A stretch of DNA of 27,406 nucleotides from a bacterium (lineage in GTDB: Bacteria > UBP6 > JAFGXH01): the NCBI GenBank assembly GCA_027064085.1, contig JAMOQH010000181.1, forward strand, positions 1-27,406. Reading direction: 5' to 3'. The notes under the pieces are model-generated. The model ran no database searches. It had not been told where the DNA came from and saw only the letters and a list, made by a program, of their open reading frames with translations. Every line of letters begins with the position of its first letter. Within the stretch, counting starts at the first letter, position 1. Position numbers and translations under genes: made by a program. Of the stretch, positions 1-6,931 are shown piece after piece.

Positions 1-33
1 GATTAATAAAAATAAAATAACTAGTTTTTTCAT
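1..33 (-). CDS. Partial CDS: N-terminus of an exported protein
   Basis: Only the first 11 codons are inside the window. The reverse strand reads MKKLVILFLLI from an ATG at 33-31, preceded by a perfect AGGAGG Shine-Dalgarno at 43-38. Two lysines followed by an unbroken hydrophobic run is the start of a Sec signal peptide or lipoprotein signal. The mature protein lies outside the window, so no function can be given. It is transcribed divergently from the binding-protein gene at 236. Confidence 0.7.
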   Translation of the reverse strand, partial: MKKLVILFLLI

Positions 34-140
34 GTTTCCTCCTGAAAATGTTTAAAATAAAAACCTATAATCACTTATCGTAATATTTTTAAAAAAAATT
101 AGTGTTTTATTAATTTTTTTTTAAAAATATTTTAAATTTT

Positions 141-176
141 ATTAATTTTATTAATTTTATTAATTTTATTAATTTA
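141..176. repeat. 9-bp AT-rich tandem repeat
   Basis: The unit ATTAATTTT is repeated four times head to tail (141-149, 150-158, 159-167, and 168-176 with the last base changed), with partial copies to the left. It lies in the divergent intergenic region between the left-edge gene and the binding protein at 236. It could be a simple slippage repeat or a bendable or UP-element-like tract upstream of a promoter. In so AT-rich a genome it may have no role. Confidence 0.7.
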
Positions 177-235
177 TATTCCGAATACTATATGAGTGAG
201 GTTTTTGTTTTACATTTTACTATTTTGGAGGTTTC

Positions 236-982
236 ATGAAAGTTTTTTTACTTGTAGTTTTCTTTTTTAGTTTTTCTTTAATGGGGGCTGATTCAGAACT
301 CATTTTTGGTACCCAGGATTTTACACCATTTTCTTACAAAAAAGGAGGTGTTGTTGCAGGGCCTGGAGTAGATATAATTAAAGCGGTTTGCAAAGATGCC
401 AAATTAAAGTGTTCATTTAAATTTGGTGTTTGGAAAGGAATACAGAGTGTTGCCAAAAAAGATGGTGGTAAAGTTAATGCACTATTTTTTCTTGGTAAAA
501 ATTCAGCAAGGTCAAAGTGGTTATATTTTACTCCACCGGTTTTAACCACAGAGTATTCTTTTTTTGCTAAATCAAGCGAAACACTTACATATAAAGAAGG
601 TGATAAATTATCTAAGAGTATTGTTGGTGTATATGGTCCATCAAATACAGCTAAAAATTTAAATAAAATTAAAAAAGCAGGTGGAGAATTTACTATTAAA
701 TCTTTTAAAGACTCTAAAACAGTATTTAAAGTATTGAGTAAGAGTGATAAATTGAGGTTTGTTTTCTCAAACAAGGATGTTGGTAATGCAATAATTAAAA
801 AATTAAAATTAAATAACTTAAAATACATTGGGAAATATAAAAGTGTAAATTATTATTTTGCTTTTACTAAATCTAAAGTGAGTAAAGAAACTTATGATAA
901 ATTTATCACATCATATAATAAATTAAAATCTACAACGATAAGTAAAATACTAAAGAAATATAATATGACTATTGCTAATTAA
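236..982 (+). CDS. Periplasmic amino-acid-type solute-binding protein (SBP_bac_3 family)
   Basis: A 248-residue secreted protein with a signal peptide (residues 1-17, cleavage near LMGA) and no lipobox. Residues about 22-245 read as a family-3 extracellular solute-binding domain, as in ABC amino-acid importers: an early PFSY segment, the GVDIIKAV helix, and R92 in the ARSKWLYFTPP segment, where family members have the carboxylate-binding arginine before a conserved F-x-x-P. The ATG has a GGAGG at 227-231. No ABC permease or ATPase is adjacent. A chemoreceptor follows 55 bases downstream on the same strand, so it may present a ligand to that receptor or act alone as a sensor. The family is clear; the ligand is unknown. 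Confidence 0.8.
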   Translation: MKVFLLVVFFFSFSLMGADSELIFGTQDFTPFSYKKGGVVAGPGVDIIKAVCKDAKLKCSFKFGVWKGIQSVAKKDGGKVNALFFLGKNSARSKWLYFTPPVLTTEYSFFAKSSETLTYKEGDKLSKSIVGVYGPSNTAKNLNKIKKAGGEFTIKSFKDSKTVFKVLSKSDKLRFVFSNKDVGNAIIKKLKLNNLKYIGKYKSVNYYFAFTKSKVSKETYDKFITSYNKLKSTTISKILKKYNMTIAN

Positions 983-1037
983 GATACTAAATAAAGGTAA
1001 ATAATTAACTCAAACTTAACATAAAAAAAGGATTATT

Positions 1038-2954
1038 ATGGGCGTTTTAAAAATAAAATTATCAAATAAAATAACAATAATGGCAACATTTTTAATAATT
1101 GTTGTTATTGTAATAGTAAGTATTATTTTAGGTCAAAATCAGAATAAATTGCTCTTGAAACAAAAAAATACTAATAAAAATAATTTTAAATTATTTAATG
1201 ATAATTTTGATAAAAAAATTAGAGATAATTTTAGAAAAAAAGTTGAGTTATATGTTAAAATACTATCTGCACCAATTGCAAATAGTATTGAAAATTTTGA
1301 TACAGATTTGTTAAATCAATATGTTGAACAGATAACTTCTGACAGTAGTATAGTTTTTGCATATGTGATTGATAAAGATAAAAAACTTATTAGCAATTAT
1401 AAAAATGAAAAAAATAAGAAAGTAAGGGCTATTATCCAAAAAGATATGAAGCTAATAAATTTAGTTCAAAAATTAAAAAATAAATATAAATTAATAGAAA
1501 TGAAATTTCCAATAAAGTCAAAAGATGATAAAAAAACAATTATTGCTACATTAATTCTTTATGTATCAATGAGAGATATTGAATTGTTTATTAATAACAA
1601 TAACAAGACCTATCGTAAAATGGAAATAAAATTAAAAGAAGAGATTGATAAAGATAATAGTAAAAGTCAAAATCAAATATACTTAATTTTGACAATAATG
1701 ACATTTTTATTTGTTTTAATTATTTATTTTTTGATAAAAATAATATTTACCAAACCTATTAATAATTTTTTATCTTTACTAAAGGATTTAGCTGAAGGAG
1801 AAGGTGACTTAAGAGTAAGGCTCCCAAGAACTAATAATGAAGATGAACTTGATGAAATGTCAAAACTGTTTAATATATTTATTGAAAAATTACAAATAAT
1901 AATACAAGATGTTAGTTCTTATTCAAATAAATTATTGTTAACTTCTAGCAAACTAAAAAGTTCGAGCCATAATATGGATAATAATATTACTGATGTAAGT
2001 AAGGAAGTTGAGACTATTACTCACCTTATTAAAGATGTTAATGTTGAAAACTCTGAAATATCAAAAGAACTAAAAAATGAAATTACTTGTGAGGTTAATG
2101 AAGTAAGTAATAATTTGATTGGAATTAAAGGGAATTTTGAAGATATTCATACAAATTCTAATCAAATTGAATCTATGACTTTATCAATTTCTTCTACTAT
2201 GGCAGAGATGACTTCAACAATTGAGAATATTTCTAAAAATACAACAGAAGCAGCTGAGGTAAGTAATGATGCAAAAAGGCAAAGTGAAGAGACTAATCTT
2301 GTTATGCAAAAACTAAATACTTCTGTAAATTCCATAGGAGATGTTGTTGATTTAATCAAAGAAATTGCATCCCAAACGAATTTATTAGCATTAAACGCTA
2401 CAATAGAAGCTGCAAGTGCAGGAGAAGCAGGAAAAGGCTTTGCCGTTGTTGCTAATGAAATTAAAAATCTTGCAAATCAAACAGCTAAAGCAACAAAGGA
2501 AATAACTGACCAAGTTTTAGATATTCAAAGTAATATGAAAAATGGAATTTCAAATATAAATGAATTTACCCATATAATTGATAAAATTAATGATGTAAAT
2601 GTTATGATTGCTTCTGCTCTTGAGGAACAATCAGTTACTGTTAACGAAATTGCTTCTAGTGTTGATACTACCTTGGATACAGTGAAATCAACAACAGTAT
2701 CTATAGATAAGGCAAATACAAATATTCTAGAGTCATCAAAGAAATCAGAAAGTGTGGCTGTTGTAGTTAAAGATATTTCAAGTAAAACTGAAGATGGTAG
2801 TAAAAAAATGACTACTGTTCTTGAAAAGATTATAAGAATAAACAATAGTTCAAATAATTTACTAGAAAATTCTAAAAATGTTGATGATAGTAGTAATAGT
2901 ATTGCTGAACTTGCAAATTTGTTAAATAAATCAATGTCTAAATTCAAAATTTAA
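1038..2954 (+). CDS. Methyl-accepting chemotaxis protein
   Basis: A 638-residue chemoreceptor. Transmembrane helix 1 is about residues 12-30, an extracytoplasmic sensor of about 180 residues follows, and transmembrane helix 2 is about 214-236. A HAMP domain (about 237-290, opening TKPI and with the E-G-D-L segment) leads into a long cytoplasmic coiled-coil signalling domain. The hairpin tip, which contacts CheA and CheW, runs from E442 to about A479 and includes [14 protein letters not shown] and [11 protein letters not shown]. Position 460, almost always arginine in IEAARAGE, is serine here. The sensor resembles no domain I can name with certainty. The ATG at 1038 follows AAAAAGGATT. It is probably cotranscribed with the binding protein upstream. 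No che genes are in the window. Confidence 0.93.
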   Translation: MGVLKIKLSNKITIMATFLIIVVIVIVSIILGQNQNKLLLKQKNTNKNNFKLFNDNFDKKIRDNFRKKVELYVKILSAPIANSIENFDTDLLNQYVEQITSDSSIVFAYVIDKDKKLISNYKNEKNKKVRAIIQKDMKLINLVQKLKNKYKLIEMKFPIKSKDDKKTIIATLILYVSMRDIELFINNNNKTYRKMEIKLKEEIDKDNSKSQNQIYLILTIMTFLFVLIIYFLIKIIFTKPINNFLSLLKDLAEGEGDLRVRLPRTNNEDELDEMSKLFNIFIEKLQIIIQDVSSYSNKLLLTSSKLKSSSHNMDNNITDVSKEVETITHLIKDVNVENSEISKELKNEITCEVNEVSNNLIGIKGNFEDIHTNSNQIESMTLSISSTMAEMTSTIENISKNTTEAAEVSNDAKRQSEETNLVMQKLNTSVNSIGDVVDLIKEIASQTNLLALNATIEAASAGEAGKGFAVVANEIKNLANQTAKATKEITDQVLDIQSNMKNGISNINEFTHIIDKINDVNVMIASALEEQSVTVNEIASSVDTTLDTVKSTTVSIDKANTNILESSKKSESVAVVVKDISSKTEDGSKKMTTVLEKIIRINNSSNNLLENSKNVDDSSNSIAELANLLNKSMSKFKI

Positions 2955-3078
2955 AAATTTATTAATAATATTTAAATGACTAATATCACTTAATAAGTTA
3001 GCTTTTAATTGTTATTATTTTGTTTTAGGCGCAGTTTCTAACATGTTGATATAATTTATAATATTGTCTTGTTTTATT

Positions 3079-3118
3079 TAACAAGTTAAAGTAATACTTT
3101 AACTTATTAGCTTTTTTT
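3079..3118 (+). terminator. Rho-independent terminator after the chemoreceptor gene
   Basis: A perfect 10-bp stem (AAGTTAAAGT at 3083-3092 and its complement at 3096-3105) with a three-base loop is followed by a run of seven T at 3112-3118. Three more pairs extend the stem beyond one mismatch. It separates the chemoreceptor from ftsZ. The stem is AT-rich, as expected for this genome. Confidence 0.7.
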
Positions 3119-3145
3119 AATAAAAAAAAACTTGATTTATATAAT
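3117..3145 (+). promoter_or_regulatory. Candidate sigma-70-type promoter of ftsZ
   Basis: A perfect TATAAT at 3140-3145 is preceded at 17 bases by TTAATA (3117-3122), which matches four of six bases of the -35 consensus. It lies directly after the terminator and 40 bases before the ftsZ start, so it fits an independent ftsZ transcript. AT-rich DNA gives many chance matches, so this is only a candidate. Confidence 0.4.
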
Positions 3146-3185
3146 AAAGAAATTTTAAAACATTTATGTGATTAAAGGAGGAATA

Positions 3186-4427
3186 ATGGTTACAATGCTT
3201 GATTTAGAACCTGTTAATGATGCAAAAATATTAGTTATAGGATGTGGTGGAGCTGGTGGTAATGCAGTTAATACTATGATTGAGTCAGAAGAAGTTGAGT
3301 TTGTTGATTTTGCAGTTGTAAATACTGATAGTCAGGCATTATCAAGAAATAAGGCTTCTGTTAGAATTCAAATTGGAGAAAGAACTAGAAGAGGACTTGG
3401 TTGTGGAGCTAAGCCTGAATGTGGAAAAGCCGCTGCTGAAGATGATGAAGATAAAATCAAAAATGTTTTAGAAGAACATGATATGGTTTTTATTACTGCT
3501 GGTTTTGGTGGAGGGACAGGAACAGGGTCTGCTGCAGTTGTTGCAAAGTTAGCAAGAGAGTTAGGAATTTTAACTGTTGCTGTTGTTAGTAAGCCTTTTG
3601 GTTTTGAAGGTAAAAAAAAGATGACTATGGCTGAGTTATGGCTTGATGATTTAAAAGATAATGTTGATTCATTAATTGTTATAAGTAACCAAAAAATTGT
3701 TGAAACATCTGGTGGTGTTAGTTTTTTAGAGGCATTTAAATTAGCAGATAATGTGTTAAAGTCTTCTGTTATGGGAATTTCTGAAGCGATAATGAGAGAT
3801 GGCTTGGTAAATATCGATTTTGCTGATGTTAAAACAACCCTTTTTGAGTCGGGAGAAGCTTTAATCGGTTTAGGGTATGGCTCAGGTGATAATAAAGTTC
3901 TTGATGCAGTTAAAGCTGCAATTAATAATCCTCTTGTTGAAGGTTTATCCATAGAAGGTGCAGGAGCGATTTTAATTAACTATACTATAGGTTATGATAC
4001 TACTCTAGATGAAGTAAATGCTGCTACTTATTTTGTAACAGAGCAAACTTCAGCTGATGTAAATGTTATTTTTGGAGTTATATTAGATTCTAACTTAGAA
4101 AATGGAGTACAAGTTACTGTTGTTGCAACTAAATTTGATGATATTACATCAGAAGTAGAAATAATTGAAGAGAGTAAAGAATTAGTTATTCCTGTGATTC
4201 CACAAGAAGAGGCTAAAATTATAGAAGAAAAAACTAAAGTGATTCTTGATACTGAAAAAGATGAAAAAGATATTCATTTAGGTGTAATGAAGGATAATGA
4301 TCTAGGATATGGTCCAACTACAATTAGTAAAAAAAGTGATTCATCAAGAAGAATTAGACGAATTAATAAAAGAAAAATTACTAAAATGAATAAAGAAGAC
4401 CTTGATATACCTACTTTCTTAAGATAA
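3186..4427 (+). CDS. ftsZ: Cell division protein FtsZ
   Basis: Tubulin-like GTPase that polymerises into the division ring and recruits the septal peptidoglycan machinery. The protein is 413 residues from the ATG at 3186. That start is chosen because AAAGGAGG at 3174-3181 is a strong ribosome site just before it; a GTG at 3168 would put this site inside the coding region. Seen: an N-terminal glycine-rich loop (GCGGAGGNAV), the GTP-binding GGGTGTG signature at 108-114, the T7-side NNP segment (INNPLVEG), a variable charged linker of about 60 residues, and the conserved C-terminal peptide LDIPTFLR that binds FtsA/ZipA-type partners. Neighbours are a chemoreceptor and transporters, not ftsA/ftsQ or mur genes, so the gene sits outside a dcw cluster. 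Confidence 0.98.
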   Translation: MVTMLDLEPVNDAKILVIGCGGAGGNAVNTMIESEEVEFVDFAVVNTDSQALSRNKASVRIQIGERTRRGLGCGAKPECGKAAAEDDEDKIKNVLEEHDMVFITAGFGGGTGTGSAAVVAKLARELGILTVAVVSKPFGFEGKKKMTMAELWLDDLKDNVDSLIVISNQKIVETSGGVSFLEAFKLADNVLKSSVMGISEAIMRDGLVNIDFADVKTTLFESGEALIGLGYGSGDNKVLDAVKAAINNPLVEGLSIEGAGAILINYTIGYDTTLDEVNAATYFVTEQTSADVNVIFGVILDSNLENGVQVTVVATKFDDITSEVEIIEESKELVIPVIPQEEAKIIEEKTKVILDTEKDEKDIHLGVMKDNDLGYGPTTISKKSDSSRRIRRINKRKITKMNKEDLDIPTFLR

Positions 4428-4485
4428 ACATAACATTCCTATTGCTTTTATAAAAATAAAATGTACAATTCTTTTATTTGGGATA

Positions 4486-5277
4486 ATGAATAAAGCACTA
4501 TTATTTATAAAAAAAGATTTTTGGGAAGAAAGTAGTTATAAGTTTTCTTTTTTTATAAAAATTTTTAAAATATTTTTTGTATTGTCTGTGATTTTTTATT
4601 TTTCTAATTTTATTGAAAAAAAAGGATATTACCATAATAAAACTTCTTTATTTCAGTATTTATTTATTGGGCATCTTTTTTATCAGTTTTTAATATCAAA
4701 TTTAAAGAAATCTAGTTCAAAAATAATAATGGAGCAATACAAAGGAACCCTAGAGCTTTTATTTAATTCATCTATTCATCCCTATGTATTAATGTTTTAT
4801 AGTAATCTATATAATAGTATTTTTGACTACCTTTTAATTAATGTTTATATTGTTTTAGGAATTTCTTTTTTTAATTTGCCTTTAAATATTACAATATTGG
4901 GGTTTATACAATTTAATTTATCACTTTTGCTTGTTTATTTATATTTGTTTTCTTGGGGAATAATTGGAGCATCTATTACCCTAATTATAAAAAGGTCAGA
5001 TCCTTTAACATCTGCTTTAATGTATTACTTTACTATTGCAGGCTCTTTGTATTTTCCTTCAAATGTTTTACCTAAATGGATTAGTTTTTTTAATATTTTT
5101 TTTCCTATATCCAAAGCTGTAAATTTAATAAGAAATATTCTATATAAAAATTTATTTAGTTTAAATGATTTTTTAATTATTCTTGTGCATTTTTTGATGA
5201 TTTTAGTTGTTTCAGTAATATTATTTAATTTATCTATTAAAATTTCTAAAAAATACGGTTCTTTATCTACATATTAA
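4486..5277 (+). CDS. ABC-2 type transporter permease, no ATPase partner nearby
   Basis: A 263-residue integral membrane protein with about six hydrophobic helices. It shows the layout of ABC-2 export permeases: a cytoplasmic N-terminal stretch, and an amphipathic MEQYKGTLELLFNS segment after helix 2, which in this superfamily lies at the coupling interface with the ATPase. Such permeases export polysaccharides, lipids or drugs. No ATPase gene touches it. The one ABC ATPase in the window (15691) already has a permease partner. The start ATG has only a weak GGGA upstream. The gene is 58 bases after ftsZ and could be read through from it. The substrate is unknown. Confidence 0.75.
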   Translation: MNKALLFIKKDFWEESSYKFSFFIKIFKIFFVLSVIFYFSNFIEKKGYYHNKTSLFQYLFIGHLFYQFLISNLKKSSSKIIMEQYKGTLELLFNSSIHPYVLMFYSNLYNSIFDYLLINVYIVLGISFFNLPLNITILGFIQFNLSLLLVYLYLFSWGIIGASITLIIKRSDPLTSALMYYFTIAGSLYFPSNVLPKWISFFNIFFPISKAVNLIRNILYKNLFSLNDFLIILVHFLMILVVSVILFNLSIKISKKYGSLSTY

Positions 5278-5285
5278 AATAAGTC

Positions 5286-5303
5286 ATTATTTCTTGAAAT
5301 AAT
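5286..5303. repeat. Hairpin between the ABC-2 permease and the symporter gene
   Basis: A perfect 8-bp inverted repeat (ATTATTTC, two-base loop, complement) lies 8 bases after the permease stop. No clean T run follows, so it would be a weak terminator or an RNA-stability hairpin. It contains only A/T pairs except one, so chance is possible. Confidence 0.35.
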
Positions 5304-5352
5304 AATAACAATATAGTAAATTAATGAATAATAAATTTTTAAGGAGGATTTT

Positions 5353-6711
5353 TTGGTTAGTAGAGGAAATTGGGGCGGAAGATTAGGTTTTATTTTAGCT
5401 GCTGCAGGCAGTGCTATTGGTTTAGGTAATATATGGAAATTTCCATATATTACCGGGATTCATGGTGGAGGAGCTTTTGTATTGGTTTACTTGGTTTGTA
5501 TATTGATAGTAGGGTTACCTATAATGATGGCTGAAATTTATTTTGGTAAAATGACGCAAAAAAGTCCTGTTGGTGCTTTTGAACATTTTGAAACGGAATC
5601 CAAAGGATTTTTTCATTATCATAGAGCTGGAAAAGCTATGAAGCCATTCTATTTAGTTGGTTGGCTTGGAGTGATTTCTGCTATTTTAGTGTTATCATTT
5701 TATTCTGTTGTTGCTGGCTGGGCATGGCATTATTTATATTTGAGTTTTAGTGGGTTTTCAGGTACAGATGCTGAAGTAACTTCTTTATTTGGAAAATTAT
5801 ATGTAAACCCGTATTTACAATTAGGGTGGCATACTCTTATGATGGGAATAACAGTATGGATTATTTCTAAAGGAGTCTCAAAAGGTATAGAGAAGGCAAG
5901 TAAGATATTGATGCCTATTCTATTTATAATACTTTTGGGATTAATGTTTTATGCTTTAACTCTAAGTGGAGGAATGAAGGCTGTAAAGTTTATGTTTTAT
6001 CCAGATTTTTCAAAAATAGATGCAGAAGGAATTATTCAGGCTTTAGGACATTCCTTTTTTACACTCTCTTTAGGAATGGGAGCAATGATTACTTATGGTT
6101 CATATTTAAAAGAAGATGTTAATATTGTTAAATCAAGTATAATTATATCAATTTTAGATACTATTATTGCACTTGTTGCTGGAGTTATGATATTTTCAAT
6201 AGTATTTTCTTATGGACTTAAAGCTGCGAGTGGTCCAAGTTTAATTTTTAAAACATTACCTGTTATTTTTGCTAAGATGCCAGGAGGACAAATTGTTGCA
6301 ATTTTATTTTTTATATTGCTTATTTTTGCAGCTTTAACTTCTGCAATATCCTTATTAGAAGTAGCTGTATCTTACTTTGTAGATGAAAAAAATTGGACCA
6401 GAAAGAAGGCAACAATAATTTTAGGTTTTTTTATTTATCTATTAGGTATTTTATCTGCCGTTTCGTCTTTAAAAATTATGAATGAATCATATTTAGACTT
6501 TTTTGATAATATAACTACAAAATATTTTCTTCCAGTTGGTGGATTACTTACTATTTTGGTATTTGCTTATGGAATTGATCATAAATCTAAAATGGAAGAA
6601 TTAGGCTTTAAGTCTTGGGTATATTTTTTATTTAACTGGACTATAAGAATTATTACTCCTGCTTTACTTATATTTATCATTTTAAACAAAATGGGCTTGT
6701 TTAAAATTTAG
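5353..6711 (+). CDS. Sodium-dependent transporter, NSS (SNF) family
   Basis: A secondary transporter of the neurotransmitter:sodium symporter family, which in bacteria takes up amino acids with Na+ (LeuT and MhsT are the best-known members). The length of 452 residues is typical for bacterial members, and the hydrophobic pattern gives 11 transmembrane helices. Helix 1 has the signature GSAIGLGNIWKFPY, where the unwound region binds Na+ and substrate, preceded by the WGGR gate motif (residues 7-10). The start is TTG at 5353: AAGGAGG at 5341-5347 is five bases upstream and no ATG lies in frame before the WGGR motif. A short ORF begins eight bases after the stop. The substrate is likely an amino acid, but which one cannot be read. 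Confidence 0.93.
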   Translation: MVSRGNWGGRLGFILAAAGSAIGLGNIWKFPYITGIHGGGAFVLVYLVCILIVGLPIMMAEIYFGKMTQKSPVGAFEHFETESKGFFHYHRAGKAMKPFYLVGWLGVISAILVLSFYSVVAGWAWHYLYLSFSGFSGTDAEVTSLFGKLYVNPYLQLGWHTLMMGITVWIISKGVSKGIEKASKILMPILFIILLGLMFYALTLSGGMKAVKFMFYPDFSKIDAEGIIQALGHSFFTLSLGMGAMITYGSYLKEDVNIVKSSIIISILDTIIALVAGVMIFSIVFSYGLKAASGPSLIFKTLPVIFAKMPGGQIVAILFFILLIFAALTSAISLLEVAVSYFVDEKNWTRKKATIILGFFIYLLGILSAVSSLKIMNESYLDFFDNITTKYFLPVGGLLTILVFAYGIDHKSKMEELGFKSWVYFLFNWTIRIITPALLIFIILNKMGLFKI

Positions 6712-6719
6712 GAGATTTT

Positions 6720-6797
6720 ATGAAAAGAGTAATTTTATTATTTTCTCCATATTTTCTTTTATACATTGATTTTAGTAAAATAGAACCTTCTCCATAA
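6720..6797 (+). CDS. Candidate 25-residue membrane micro-protein downstream of the symporter
   Basis: ATG at 6720 with GGAGA at 6711-6715, so the ribosome site overlaps the last base of the symporter stop. It encodes 25 residues: MKR, then a hydrophobic stretch (VILLFSPYFLLYI), then a short polar tail ending EPSP. This looks like a minimal single-span peptide translated together with the transporter. Some NSS transporters (MetP of Corynebacterium) need a small membrane subunit, MetS, encoded just downstream. This peptide does not carry a recognisable MetS motif, so the analogy is positional only. It may also be chance. Confidence 0.35.
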   Translation: MKRVILLFSPYFLLYIDFSKIEPSP

Positions 6798-6931
6798 TCA
6801 GAAATAGTAAATAAAAACCTAATTCAATTTACATTTTTGTTATACACAAATTTTATTTTTGTTGTAAAAATTGGAATTGTAATTAAGAATATTAAAATAA
6901 TTTTCATAAACTCCTTTGAAATAGAAGTTTA

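Noticed and set aside
141-176. CRISPR-like repeat
   Set aside because: Units are 9 bases without spacers; it is a simple tandem repeat.
334-828. 164-codon open frame on the minus strand
   Set aside because: It is the antisense shadow of the solute-binding protein, with no ribosome site and no protein-like features.
3368-3952. 194-codon open frame on the minus strand inside ftsZ
   Set aside because: It opposes a highly conserved gene, is Ser/Pro/Thr-biased as expected for antisense, and has no ribosome site.
6720-6800. Minus-strand reading DYGEGSILLKSMYKRKYG opposite the micro-ORF
   Set aside because: No start codon with ribosome site upstream, and it ends within the symporter 3' region; kept only as a caution about the micro-ORF call.
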